Positions 1 through 9,295 of a stretch of DNA of 64,000 nucleotides are shown in pieces. The position numbers and the translations under genes are program-made. Source of the DNA: Bacteroidota bacterium (GTDB lineage Bacteria; Bacteroidota; Bacteroidia; Chitinophagales; Chitinophagaceae); the NCBI GenBank assembly GCA_013285595.1, contig JABDHF010000004.1, positions 1-64,000 on the forward strand, read 5' to 3'. The notes below the pieces were generated by a model. It saw nothing but the letters and a program-made list of their open reading frames with translations, had not been told where the DNA came from and ran no database searches. Numbering within the stretch: position 1 is the stretch's first letter; each line of letters begins with the position of its first letter.

Positions 1-53
1 GGCATTCATCTTTCAGCCAACACACCCGCAACACCTCCGGGGGAGAGGCACAC

Positions 54-82
54 AAAAAAAGGGCCGGTATCACACCAGCCCT
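54..82 (-). terminator. Rho-independent terminator of the giant Ig-repeat gene
   Basis: Read on the minus strand, arms agggctggt and accggccct (one G-U pair) enclose a 5-base loop, followed by a run of seven T. It lies 25 bases past the stop codon of the sorting-domain frame of the giant gene and is its natural transcript end. Confidence 0.7.
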
Positions 83-106
83 CCAATCATTTATCATTAA
101 CCATTA

Positions 107-1258
107 CTACTGTTCCACCACTATATGGAACACCCGGCTGCCGCCGGCTGTCTTCAGGTTCAGCAGGTACATGCCGTTGGCTATGCCGCCCAGCTGTATG
201 CGCTCGTTCACCTTACCGCCCGGAGCCTTCGCCTGACCGCGGTATACCACCTGCCCAAGCATGTCCGTCACCTCTATCGTTACCTCCCCGTCTGCGCCCT
301 CCAGCGTTCCCTTCACCACAAACGATCCCCGGTTAGGGTTCGGTACCACCGTGAAGTCCTCACCAGCGCTCAGCGTACCTACACCCTCGGCATGCGTGCC
401 TATATACACCCACCCGTAAGAGGTAGCCCCGCACGCTCCGTCCGTTGTCACAAGGCACGTCACAGAGTCCTCATGGGGATAGTTGAAGTTATTGCTGATG
501 AACGTATTGCCTGTAGCTCCGGCCACCGGAACATTGTTCACCACCCACTGGTAGCTCACATGCGCATCGCCGCTGGCAACTGTTGCCGTCAGCGTATCAA
601 ACTTCCCGATAACCACACTCGTATGGCCGCTGATCGTTACCACAGGGATATACGGCGTGTCCACGCTGATCGTTACCAGGTTGCTCACCACCGTCGTCGC
701 CGTACGGCACAGGTAGTCGCTGTTCATGCTCAGCTGTAATATGTCTCCCGCATCAGGGATATACGTATACGAGGCTGATGTAGCCGCGTTTGATCCGTTC
801 TTTATCCATGTATATGCCGGCGATGCGCCGCCATATACCGGCGCCGCCGTCACCGTCACCGCACTGCCCCGGCATACCGTATCGCCCGGCGTCGCCACCA
901 CGCCGGCTACCGGAAGCTCCAGCGCCAGCACCGTCATCCGAAGGCTCGTATCGGCCGTTACAGGCAGCGGGCACGCAGCATTGCTTGTCAGCACCACGCC
1001 CACCTCGTCGCCATCGGCGGGGATGAACGTATACGTACTGCCCGTACCCACCGCTACGCCGTTCACAGACCATGCATAGGCGGGGGCCGTGCCACCGTAG
1101 AACGGCACTGCCGTAAAGACCGCAGACGTACCCGTACATACCGTGCTGCCGCCCGGAGTGCTGATGCTCACAGACGGAGCTGTAGTCGCCAGCACCGTTA
1201 CCGTGGCGCTGCCACCCATAACATTCGTACACCCGGTGGTTGTATTGATCGCCGTCAC
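107..1258 (-). CDS. C-terminal part of giant Ig-repeat surface protein with T9SS sorting domain (frameshifted from 1293-9068)
   Basis: This 383-residue frame is the end of the protein encoded at 1293-9068. Its frame is open upstream past the 1258 start codon to a 7-base C tract (1422-1428 on the plus strand). Removing one base there joins the two frames and restores a repeat (GDSYCAGGAG) that matches sister repeats in the long frame. It contains the end of that repeat, three PKD/Ig-like modules ('AYAWSVNG', 'AYTWIKNG', 'SYQWVVNN'), then a type-A T9SS C-terminal domain of about 85 residues (VVPNPNRGSFVVKG to the end, with GMYLL near the terminus). T9SS domains of this class direct passage through the outer membrane and surface attachment. 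As an independent gene it would lack a signal peptide and could not be exported, so it is best read as part of one gene of about 2,986 codons (107-9068). Whether the break is real, phase-variable or a sequencing error cannot be told from the sequence. Confidence 0.85.
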   Translation of the reverse strand: MTAINTTTGCTNVMGGSATVTVLATTAPSVSISTPGGSTVCTGTSAVFTAVPFYGGTAPAYAWSVNGVAVGTGSTYTFIPADGDEVGVVLTSNAACPLPVTADTSLRMTVLALELPVAGVVATPGDTVCRGSAVTVTAAPVYGGASPAYTWIKNGSNAATSASYTYIPDAGDILQLSMNSDYLCRTATTVVSNLVTISVDTPYIPVVTISGHTSVVIGKFDTLTATVASGDAHVSYQWVVNNVPVAGATGNTFISNNFNYPHEDSVTCLVTTDGACGATSYGWVYIGTHAEGVGTLSAGEDFTVVPNPNRGSFVVKGTLEGADGEVTIEVTDMLGQVVYRGQAKAPGGKVNERIQLGGIANGMYLLNLKTAGGSRVFHIVVEQ

Positions 1259-1292
1259 CGTATAGGCTCCGCCTACCGTCTGCAGCCCGAAG

Positions 1293-4200
1293 TCAAGGGC
1301 CGAGCCCGTGCCAGGGAACGTACCCGTCGGCGTAGCCCCGTGGTACAGCAGGTAGTTGACGCCGCCTGTGGAGCCATTTAAGCCTATGTGAACGCCTGCG
1401 CCACCGGCACAATAGCTGTCGCCCCCCCGTCAGCGCAAACACTGTCGGCAATGGCTGAACCTGGATGATCTTACCCGCAGAGCAGCCAAACCCTAATGAG
1501 TAGCTGATGATCACAGAACCTATGGCTACGCCATGGACAACGCCGGAGGATGACCCCACTGTCGCCACGCCGCCGTTGCTGCTCGTCCATACGCCCCCCG
1601 TGACCACATCCGTAAACAGGTCATCGGCATGAAGGCATACATTCGATGGGCCCGTGATAGCCTGTGGCGACGGATGCACCGTTACTGCCGCCGTGGCCGA
1701 ACAACCCGTCGGCAAACTATACGATATCGTCGCTGTGCCGGCAAGGAGGCCGCTCAGCGCTCCCGAAAACGGGTTGATACCCGCTACCCCGCCATTGCTG
1801 CTGCTCCACAGTCCCCCTGTCGTTACTTCAAACAACGCCACTGTGGCCCCTTCACACACGCCCAGCGGTGATGACGGGCCGGTTACCGGGCCCGGGGCAG
1901 GGTTCACTGCTACTGTTATATCCTGCGTGCAGCCCGCTCCCAGAGAATACGTGATACCGGCAAAGCCGCCCAGGGGCGTCACCCCAAGCACCGCGCCCGT
2001 AACGGAGTCCACCGTTGCTACCGATGCGTCAGAACTGCTCCAGATACCGCCGCCGGGGCTGTCGCCAAGAACCGTGACAGCTCCGGTGCATACCACCGGG
2101 ACGCCCGTGATGCTGCCCGGCATAGGGCTTACCGTCACTACCTGCACGGCCGCACATACACCCGAAGAATAACTGATAGCCGACGTACCAACCGCAAACC
2201 CATATACATTACCCGCAGCGTCTACTGTCGCTACGCCTGTATTGCTGCTGCTCCAGTCCCCGCCAACACTCGTTTCCGCAAGCGTGATGCTCGTGTTGAT
2301 GCAGATATAGCCTGTCCCTGTTATAGGGTCCGGAGATACACTCACGCACACCGTGGCCGACACACTACAGCCGCTGCCCGTGGTATACGTGATACCCACG
2401 CAGCCTGCACTCACCGGCAGCGCCATCCCTGTCGCCGCATTGATGCTCACTACCGATGCATCGCTGCTGCTCCACGTGCCGCCGGTCGTCACCTCTCCAA
2501 GGACTGATGGCAGCCCCTGGCATAATACCGCAGGGGCCATTATCGCGCCCGGCTGGGGGGGTACCGTTATCGTGGTTCCCGTACCGCAGCCCGCGGCTGT
2601 CGAATACGATATCGTCACTGTGCCTCCGCTGCCGCCCGTTACAACACCCGTTACAGGATCCACCGTAGCTATCCCCGTAGCCGTGCTGCTCCACGTGCCG
2701 CCTGTGGCCGCATCCGTTAAGGTTATCGTTGACCCCACACATACTGCTGACAACCCGCTGATAGCAGCTGGCGTGGCGTTAACCCCTATATGCTCACTTG
2801 CCGTGCAGCCGCTGACCAGCGTGTACACCGCTGTCGCGGCGCCGCCGGTGGTGCCTGTGCCCGTAAGCACCCCTGTTACAGGGTCTATCGTAGCTATCGC
2901 TGCAGGGGAAACACTCCATGTGCCGCCGCTCACCGCATCTGTTAATGTTATCGTCGCGCTGCCGGTAAGGCATACCGATGACGGGCCGCCGATCGCAGGA
3001 GGCACAGGGTTCACCGTTACCACCGCTACCGCAGGACAGCCCGTGCCAGGGCTTGTCGTCGTGATCGTAGCAGTACCATACGATACCCCCGTCACCACGC
3101 CACCACCCGATATAACCGCTACAAGCGTATTGCTGCTGCTCCACGCACTGCCCCCGCTAAGGCTGCTCGTGGAACCCACACATATATTCAGCAAGCCGCT
3201 GATCGCTGGCGGGGCCGCGTTGACCGTTACCGCTACGGAGGTCCCGCAGCCTGTCGGCAGCGTATACGTGACCGTCGCCGTTCCCGCGGCCACTCCCCCA
3301 ATGAGCCCTGTCGTTACTCCGCTTGTTATTGCTGTCGCTATCCCCGCGTCGCTGCTGCTCCAGCTGCCGCTGCCCGTCGTATCGGTAAGCGTCATCGCCA
3401 TCCCCTGGCACAGCGGCGCATTACCCGCTATTGGCGACAGCGCATTTACTATAATGCTGCTGATCACGCTGCAGCCCGTACCTATCGTATAGGATACGAT
3501 CACCGTTCCTGAAGACACACCCCACAGAACGCCGCTAGTACTATTGATCGTCGCCAGCGAGGACGGGCCCGTAGACCACGTGCCCCCGGTAGCCGCATCT
3601 GATAAAACTGAGGAGGAGCCTGTGCACACCATCGCGCTGCCAAGGATAGGAGGTGGCGGTGGCAGCACGCTTATCAGCTCGCTCACCATGCACCCCGGGC
3701 CCAGCGAATACTGGATCGTAGCAAAACCACCCGATATGCCGCATACCTGCCCGCTCGTCGCGTTCACCACGGCGACCGCGGTATTGCTGCTCGTCCACGT
3801 ACCACCGGTGGTAGCATCGCTGAGCAGCGTACACGGGCCCTCACAGATACTCACCGGCCCACCGATCGCTGCAGGGGCTGTGGTCACTGTAAATAATTCA
3901 CTTATAGAACACCCGGTCGGGGGCGTATAGGTCACTGTCGTTGTCCCGGGGCCTGCCCCGGTGATGATCCCCGAGGTCGCAGGAAGGAATGTCGCTACTG
4001 CGGTATTGCTGCTGCTCCAGGTGCCGCCGCCGGCCGTTGAGCTCAGCGCGGTCGACGATCCCGCACACTCATGGCTACCGCCGCTGATAGAGCCCGGAAG
4101 CCCGTTCACAGTCACCACTACCGACTTCGTGCACCCAAAACCTAAAGAATACGTTATCGTGGACGTACCCGCTATATTGCCGCATACCAGGCCGCTGCTG

Positions 4201-7200
4201 CTGCCCACCGTAGCTACCGATGTATTGCTGCTCGTCCACGTACCACCGCTGATCGTATCGGACAGCGGCGTGCACACACCCATGCATACATGCGTCGTCC
4301 CTGTTATAATAGAGGGCGCAAGGTTTACAGTTACCGTTACCGATGCGCTGCAGCCCGCGGCCGTAGTATAAAAAATAGCTGCCGTACCCTGGCTTAACCC
4401 AAGAACCGTACCGCCGCTTACCGTGGCAACTCCTGGTGCTACGCTGCTCCACGTGCCGCCAGGGGTCCCGTCTGTTAACGTTGTCGTCGTGCCAAGGCAC
4501 ATCCCCGTGCTGCCAACGATAGCCTGTATCGGGTTCACCGTAACTATCTTCTGCACCACGCAGCTGCCGCCAAGGGAATAGGTTATCGTAGTAAGGCCGC
4601 CGGTAAGGCCGCTTACATGGCCGTTGCCGTCTACTGTGGCCACTGTTGTGTTGCTGCTCGTCCACGTACCGCCGCTGATGCCATCAGACAGCGTGGCCGT
4701 TGCACCTGCACATACCGACGAAGCGCCGCTGACCGGAAGTGGCGCGGAGTTCACCGTTACCGTCACCGACGCGCTGCAGCCACCCAGCGTATACGTGATC
4801 ACCGAGGTACCGGGGGTTATGCCCGCCGTCACCGTGCCGCTGATCACCGTTACTACTGTATTGCTGCTCGCCCAGCTGCCCCCGCCTATCCCATCGGTAA
4901 GCACCGAGGTAGCTCCCGCACAAAGGCCCTGGGAGCCAAGGATCGCAGAGGGAGCTGGGGTTACCGTCATCATACGCGTTACCGTGCAGCCCGAGCCAAG
5001 GGAATACGTGATCGTCGCCGTGCCCCCGGATACGCCCGTTACCGTACCCGCACCGGAGCCTACCGGTACTACCGTAGCCACCGAGGTCGCCGAAGACGTC
5101 CACGAACCGCCCGAAGGAAGGTCGCTCTCTATAGTTGCAGCGCCAACGCATACAGTGCCCGATCCCGTGATAGGGCCGGGGGAAGAGCTTACCGCTACTG
5201 TGGTCGTAGCCGTGCACCCGCCGGTGGTCGTATACGTTATCGTGGTCGTTAAGCCAGAGCCGGAGATCGTACCCGTCACCAGGCCGGTGCCCGCCACCAC
5301 TGTCGCCGCCAGCGTATTGCTGCTGCTCCACGTGCCACCGGTAAAGCCCGGGGCCGACTCCGGGATAGAGGCGCCGGCGCATACTGCCGTCGGGCCCATG
5401 ATCGTCGGAACCGCGCTGATCGTTACCGTAGCGCTGCCCGTCATCAGCTTCGTACACCCTGTCGAGGTGTTCGTCGCCACTACTGTATAAGTGCCCGCTG
5501 CCGGCTGGGCGCCAAAGTCTATAGATGCTCCTGTGCCGGGCATAGAAGCACCCACCATGGACGTGCCAAGGAACAGCTGGTACCCAACGCCTGCTGCTGA
5601 GTTGGACAGCAGGATATGAGGGCCCGCGCCGCCGGGGCACACCGTACCGCTCCCCGTTACCGTAAAGGCTGCCGGTAACGGCAGTATCGTGATCACCGCG
5701 CTGCCGGGCATAGCCGCAGGGCACCCGGAGGTTGCCGTAACCGTATACGTGCCAGCTACGGTATAAGTGCCAAAATTAAAGGAAGATCCCGTGCCGCTTG
5801 TCGTGGTGATCGTTGCAGCCCCGTTATGTAAAGTATACGTTACGCCAATGTCTGATCCCGCAAGACCTATCAGCGCACCGACACCGGGACAGATGTTCCC
5901 GCCGCCGGTAACTGCATAGGATGACGGGACAACCGCCGCCGTCACTATCGCCGAGCCTGTCATCGTGCGGCTGCAGCCCGTAGCTGCATTTGCAGCTACT
6001 ATAGTATAGGTCCCAGCTGTGGTCACCGTGCCCAGCGTCAGCGCTGAGCCCGTGCCCGTAACAACGCCGCCCACAGGCGTCCCGCCCACGGACAGCTGGT
6101 AATGAACCCCTACTACTGACCCGCTGAGCGTAATAGCTATACCCGCGCCGCCGGCGCAGTAAGACCCGCCGCCGCCTACCGTAAATACCGCGGGCAGGGC
6201 ATACACCGTCACCACTGCTGTGGCTACGCACGTGCCGCCCGTTGAATACGTGATCGTCGTGATACCGCTCGGGGCCGTCCCCGACAGCACGCCCGTGATA
6301 ATACCGGTAGTAAGGCCTGCCGTAGCAACCGTTGCCGTGCTGCTCGCCCACGTGCCTGTACCCGGAGGGTCTGTTAACGTGACCGTAGAGCCGGCACATA
6401 CAGACAAAGTACCCGTAATAGGGCCCGGGGCTGCATTTACCGTTACCACAGCTACCCGCGTACAGAACGTGCTCGGCTGGGTATATATGATCGTATCTGT
6501 TCCGGGGGTAACGCCTGTCGTCACGCCGCCGCCCGTCGGGCCGGGCGTAACCATCGCTATACCGGGGTGGACACTCATCCACGTTCCCAGACCCGGAGGA
6601 TCCGATAAGATCACCGACTGACCCGCACACACATGCAGCACGCCCGAGATCGGGTTGGGGGGTGGGTATACCGTGATCAGTGTCGTTATAGAACAGCCCG
6701 AAGGGGCAGTATACGTGATCGTTGTAAAGCCGGAGCTGCCCGTTACCGTGCCGCCCGTTACTATGCCGTTCGTAAAGCCTATCGACGCCACCGCCGGGTT
6801 GCTGCTCGTCCACGTACCACCCGTGATCGGGTCGGTCAGCGTGATCGTAGCTGCGGTACAAACAGTACCCGGGCCCGCGATCGGCGGTGGGGACGGGTTC
6901 ACCGTCAGCACCGCTGTTATAGGACAGAAAGAAGAGTTGGTATAAGTGATCGTAACCAGCCCGGCAACAATGCCACTCTGCACTACTCCCAGTACCGCGT
7001 CTATCGAGGCTATATTATTATCGCTGCTCTGCCAGAAGCCCCCAACAGAGGTATCGAACAAGGTCGTAAAGCTCCCGTTCTCACACAGAGACAGTACACC
7101 CGTAATTACACCCGGCAATGCACCTATCGTTACCGTAGTGGTCGTATCACAACCCGACGGCAGTGTATACGTGATCGTAGCCGTACCGCCCGATACACCC

Positions 7201-9068
7201 CATACCGCACCCGATGAGGAGCCCACCGTAGCCCTCGCCGTATTGCTGCTCGTCCATATGCCGCCACCAGGGTCGGTCAGCGTGGTCGATGTCCCGGAGC
7301 ATGTAACAGGTGTCCCGCCTATAGGTTGCGGCAACGCATTCACCGTCAGCAATGCTGTTATAGAGCACCCGCCTGGCGCCGTATACGTAACCGTTGTAGT
7401 AGTCGTAAATATCACAGCGCTGCCCGTTGCAATACCCGTCGTAGATCCTGTAGAAGCGATCGTAGGATTGCTCAGCCATGTACCGCCCGGCGTCGCATCG
7501 GTAAGCTGTGTTGTCAGCCCGGCGCATACGTGCAAAACACCACCTATAGGGGCCGGAGCAGGGTTAACCGTTACTACAGTTGAGGTAAAGCAACTGCCTA
7601 ATGAATAGGTGATCGTTGTAGTGCCCGGGGCCAGCCCATGCACTATACCAGGCGTACCTGTAGTATTTATAGTAGCAACACCCGTATTACTGCTGCTCCA
7701 CGTACCACCGGCAGTACCGTCGGTAAGTGCTATCGTTAGTCCCTGGCACAGCAACGCTGCGGCACCCGATATGGGTACTGGCGTGGTTACGATATTTATC
7801 GGGTATGTAACATAACATCCCGCAGGCATAATGTAACTGATACTGGCTATGCCAACGGCCACGCCCGTAACGACTCCCGAAGATGTTACCGTAGCAATTC
7901 CCGTATTACTGCTGCTCCACGAGCCGCCAGTAGTAACCTCCGTAAGTGTAGTAGTGGAGTTGGTACATAACGATGACATGGTGCCGGAAATAGGCGCAGG
8001 AACAATGTTCAGGATCAACTGTATTGGTGCGGAAGGAGCGCTTAACCCGGAATTGGTACACAGGTATACGCAACGATAGTAAATGGTGCCGGTAACAGAG
8101 GCTGTATAGCTGGCGTTGGTAGCGCCCGGCACATTCGTCCATCCGGTAGCGCCATCTAGCGATGACTGCCACTGAAACGTAATACCTAATGGAACACAAG
8201 GCGGCACAGACACAACAGAGGTGTATGGCGCACATGCTGCCGTAACGGTAGCACTTACTGTACCTGGGTTTGGTATGCCTGTACAATTAGGGTCCCACCT
8301 GTAAACCTGGCCTGTGGCAGGCACGCCGGTTAATGACCTCGATTCCGTAGTCATACTTGGAGTGGGGGAAGTGCCTGTACTATTCAGCGACCAATAAGGT
8401 TGTACGCCAGTAACAGGAACAGGGCCGTTGCCACCAGTAATTCCGATAGCTAAAAAACCTGTAAAAGTTGTATAGGTTGACAAAAAATTGTACGTAAAGT
8501 CAATGACATTTGTCGATTCGTATAACTTTAATTCAACACTTACTGCAGGCCCCCCAGTAAACGGCGCAAATAGATTTGTGATAACAAAGGCAACGCTGTC
8601 CCACTCTATTGTAAAAATCCGGTTAGGTGCAATACCCGTTGTAGAATAACGCACCGTGGGCGTCGCAGTAGATGCATCGATCCAAAACGGTGCTAAAATG
8701 GGCCGGGGTAAATTAGCGCCACCAGGAAAAGTATTTGACAGATCATCATCGTAAGTATCGAACCCTAAAGTGGAAGCTGAGGTACCCAGCGTTTGCCCTA
8801 AAACAACCCAGCAGTTTGCAGATGCCGATAAAGAATTATAGGTATTGCAATTATAAACGAAATTAAACCCGATAGGGATGTTGTTATACCAGCAATCATC
8901 GTAAGTACTGGTACTATTCAAAGTTCCGCCCGAAGGAGTAGTCATAAATGGCGTGGTCAACGAAGTATATGGACTATTGAATGCACTGAAGTTATAACTG
9001 CTTAAAGGCTGGCAAAATCCAGTATTTACAAAAACGATCGATAGGATAAGTAATAGTAGCTTTTTCAT
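1293..9068 (-). CDS. Giant secreted Ig-like (Big_2-type) repeat surface protein, main frame
   Basis: The 2,591-residue frame starts with a signal peptide (MKKLLLLILSIVFVNTGFCQ). Residues about 20-265 form a distinct N-terminal domain and about 265-355 one Ig/PKD-like module. Then come about 26 tandem repeats of 70-80 residues with the pattern VCxGxxxxLxDxxxGGxWSSS, NxxVATV, GVxxGxxTITYSLGxGC and VTVNxxPxxIxG. Three units of another type (PAxFTVxGxGxxC) interrupt the array near residues 960-1190 and a fourth sits at the frameshift. Each main repeat carries two conserved Cys, suggesting one disulfide per domain outside the cell. The last ~45 residues are out of frame (LLCRWRRRSHRL) after the G tract and lack the sorting domain, which continues at 107-1258. 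Such proteins are usually adhesins or surface-layer material; the ligand is unknown. The repeat DNA is visibly richer in G+C than the 5' end of the gene. Confidence 0.88.
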   Translation of the reverse strand: MKKLLLLILSIVFVNTGFCQPLSSYNFSAFNSPYTSLTTPFMTTPSGGTLNSTSTYDDCWYNNIPIGFNFVYNCNTYNSLSASANCWVVLGQTLGTSASTLGFDTYDDDLSNTFPGGANLPRPILAPFWIDASTATPTVRYSTTGIAPNRIFTIEWDSVAFVITNLFAPFTGGPAVSVELKLYESTNVIDFTYNFLSTYTTFTGFLAIGITGGNGPVPVTGVQPYWSLNSTGTSPTPSMTTESRSLTGVPATGQVYRWDPNCTGIPNPGTVSATVTAACAPYTSVVSVPPCVPLGITFQWQSSLDGATGWTNVPGATNASYTASVTGTIYYRCVYLCTNSGLSAPSAPIQLILNIVPAPISGTMSSLCTNSTTTLTEVTTGGSWSSSNTGIATVTSSGVVTGVAVGIASISYIMPAGCYVTYPINIVTTPVPISGAAALLCQGLTIALTDGTAGGTWSSSNTGVATINTTGTPGIVHGLAPGTTTITYSLGSCFTSTVVTVNPAPAPIGGVLHVCAGLTTQLTDATPGGTWLSNPTIASTGSTTGIATGSAVIFTTTTTVTYTAPGGCSITALLTVNALPQPIGGTPVTCSGTSTTLTDPGGGIWTSSNTARATVGSSSGAVWGVSGGTATITYTLPSGCDTTTTVTIGALPGVITGVLSLCENGSFTTLFDTSVGGFWQSSDNNIASIDAVLGVVQSGIVAGLVTITYTNSSFCPITAVLTVNPSPPPIAGPGTVCTAATITLTDPITGGTWTSSNPAVASIGFTNGIVTGGTVTGSSGFTTITYTAPSGCSITTLITVYPPPNPISGVLHVCAGQSVILSDPPGLGTWMSVHPGIAMVTPGPTGGGVTTGVTPGTDTIIYTQPSTFCTRVAVVTVNAAPGPITGTLSVCAGSTVTLTDPPGTGTWASSTATVATAGLTTGIITGVLSGTAPSGITTITYSTGGTCVATAVVTVYALPAVFTVGGGGSYCAGGAGIAITLSGSVVGVHYQLSVGGTPVGGVVTGTGSALTLGTVTTAGTYTIVAANAATGCSRTMTGSAIVTAAVVPSSYAVTGGGNICPGVGALIGLAGSDIGVTYTLHNGAATITTTSGTGSSFNFGTYTVAGTYTVTATSGCPAAMPGSAVITILPLPAAFTVTGSGTVCPGGAGPHILLSNSAAGVGYQLFLGTSMVGASMPGTGASIDFGAQPAAGTYTVVATNTSTGCTKLMTGSATVTISAVPTIMGPTAVCAGASIPESAPGFTGGTWSSSNTLAATVVAGTGLVTGTISGSGLTTTITYTTTGGCTATTTVAVSSSPGPITGSGTVCVGAATIESDLPSGGSWTSSATSVATVVPVGSGAGTVTGVSGGTATITYSLGSGCTVTRMMTVTPAPSAILGSQGLCAGATSVLTDGIGGGSWASSNTVVTVISGTVTAGITPGTSVITYTLGGCSASVTVTVNSAPLPVSGASSVCAGATATLSDGISGGTWTSSNTTVATVDGNGHVSGLTGGLTTITYSLGGSCVVQKIVTVNPIQAIVGSTGMCLGTTTTLTDGTPGGTWSSVAPGVATVSGGTVLGLSQGTAAIFYTTAAGCSASVTVTVNLAPSIITGTTHVCMGVCTPLSDTISGGTWTSSNTSVATVGSSSGLVCGNIAGTSTITYSLGFGCTKSVVVTVNGLPGSISGGSHECAGSSTALSSTAGGGTWSSSNTAVATFLPATSGIITGAGPGTTTVTYTPPTGCSISELFTVTTAPAAIGGPVSICEGPCTLLSDATTGGTWTSSNTAVAVVNATSGQVCGISGGFATIQYSLGPGCMVSELISVLPPPPPILGSAMVCTGSSSVLSDAATGGTWSTGPSSLATINSTSGVLWGVSSGTVIVSYTIGTGCSVISSIIVNALSPIAGNAPLCQGMAMTLTDTTGSGSWSSSDAGIATAITSGVTTGLIGGVAAGTATVTYTLPTGCGTSVAVTVNAAPPAISGLLNICVGSTSSLSGGSAWSSSNTLVAVISGGGVVTGVSYGTATITTTSPGTGCPAVAVVTVNPVPPAIGGPSSVCLTGSATITLTDAVSGGTWSVSPAAIATIDPVTGVLTGTGTTGGAATAVYTLVSGCTASEHIGVNATPAAISGLSAVCVGSTITLTDAATGGTWSSTATGIATVDPVTGVVTGGSGGTVTISYSTAAGCGTGTTITVPPQPGAIMAPAVLCQGLPSVLGEVTTGGTWSSSDASVVSINAATGMALPVSAGCVGITYTTGSGCSVSATVCVSVSPDPITGTGYICINTSITLAETSVGGDWSSSNTGVATVDAAGNVYGFAVGTSAISYSSGVCAAVQVVTVSPMPGSITGVPVVCTGAVTVLGDSPGGGIWSSSDASVATVDSVTGAVLGVTPLGGFAGITYSLGAGCTQDITVAVNPAPGPVTGPSSPLGVCEGATVALFEVTTGGLWSSSNGGVAGINPFSGALSGLLAGTATISYSLPTGCSATAAVTVHPSPQAITGPSNVCLHADDLFTDVVTGGVWTSSNGGVATVGSSSGVVHGVAIGSVIISYSLGFGCSAGKIIQVQPLPTVFALTGGRQLLCRWRRRSHRLKWLHRRRQLPAVPRGYADGYVPWHGLGP
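1422..1428 (-). other. Homopolymer G tract carrying a +1 frameshift
   Basis: Seven consecutive C on the plus strand (G on the coding strand) lie exactly where the giant protein changes frame. Upstream codons read ALTGG then out-of-frame RQLLC; deleting one G gives ALTGG-DSYCAGGAG, matching the repeats around 5500-6200. One extra base in the tract is the simplest explanation. Confidence 0.85.
1500..8000 (-). repeat. Tandem array of about 26 Ig-like coding repeats
   Basis: Units of roughly 210-240 bp recur along the giant gene. The best conserved DNA is the stretch coding W-S-S-S-N-T (plus-strand form gtattgctgctgctccac and variants). Three longer units of a second type lie at about 5480-6200. 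The array could act as substrate for homologous recombination and copy-number change. Confidence 0.85.
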
Positions 9069-9240
9069 TTCATGGAGGTTTGAGGAGTTTATAATCTTGT
9101 AACCTAAAGATAATAATAATTTGGTTTCTATATTATTTTTTCCGTTTATTAACTACAGGCAATAAAGAACATAGAATTTAGCAGCTAAAAGGAATTTCAA
9201 AAAAATCGTTCGCGCAAAGCCAAGCCTTAAATACATAACA

Positions 9241-9278
9241 AAAAGCGAGGCTGCCGGAAATCCGGCAGCCTCGCTTTT
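9241..9278 (-). terminator. Strong hairpin terminator after the OmpA-like gene
   Basis: A perfect inverted repeat (aaaagcgaggctgccgga / tccggcagcctcgctttt, 2-base loop) flanked by A and T runs. It lies 17 bases past the OmpA-like stop codon and separates that operon from the giant gene. Confidence 0.9.
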
Positions 9279-9295
9279 ACTTCTATAGCTAATAA

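Noticed and set aside
2353-3492. A 379-residue open frame on the plus strand and several similar ones (1654-2172, 3544-3930, 4624-5490)
   Set aside because: They are antisense to the Ig-repeat array, follow its period exactly, and exist because that G+C-rich repeat DNA lacks stops on the other strand. Their products are Val/Pro-rich repeats with no family likeness.
1500-8000. Regular direct repeats that could suggest a CRISPR array
   Set aside because: Units are over 200 bases, coding and in one continuous frame, with no short identical repeats and no cas genes.
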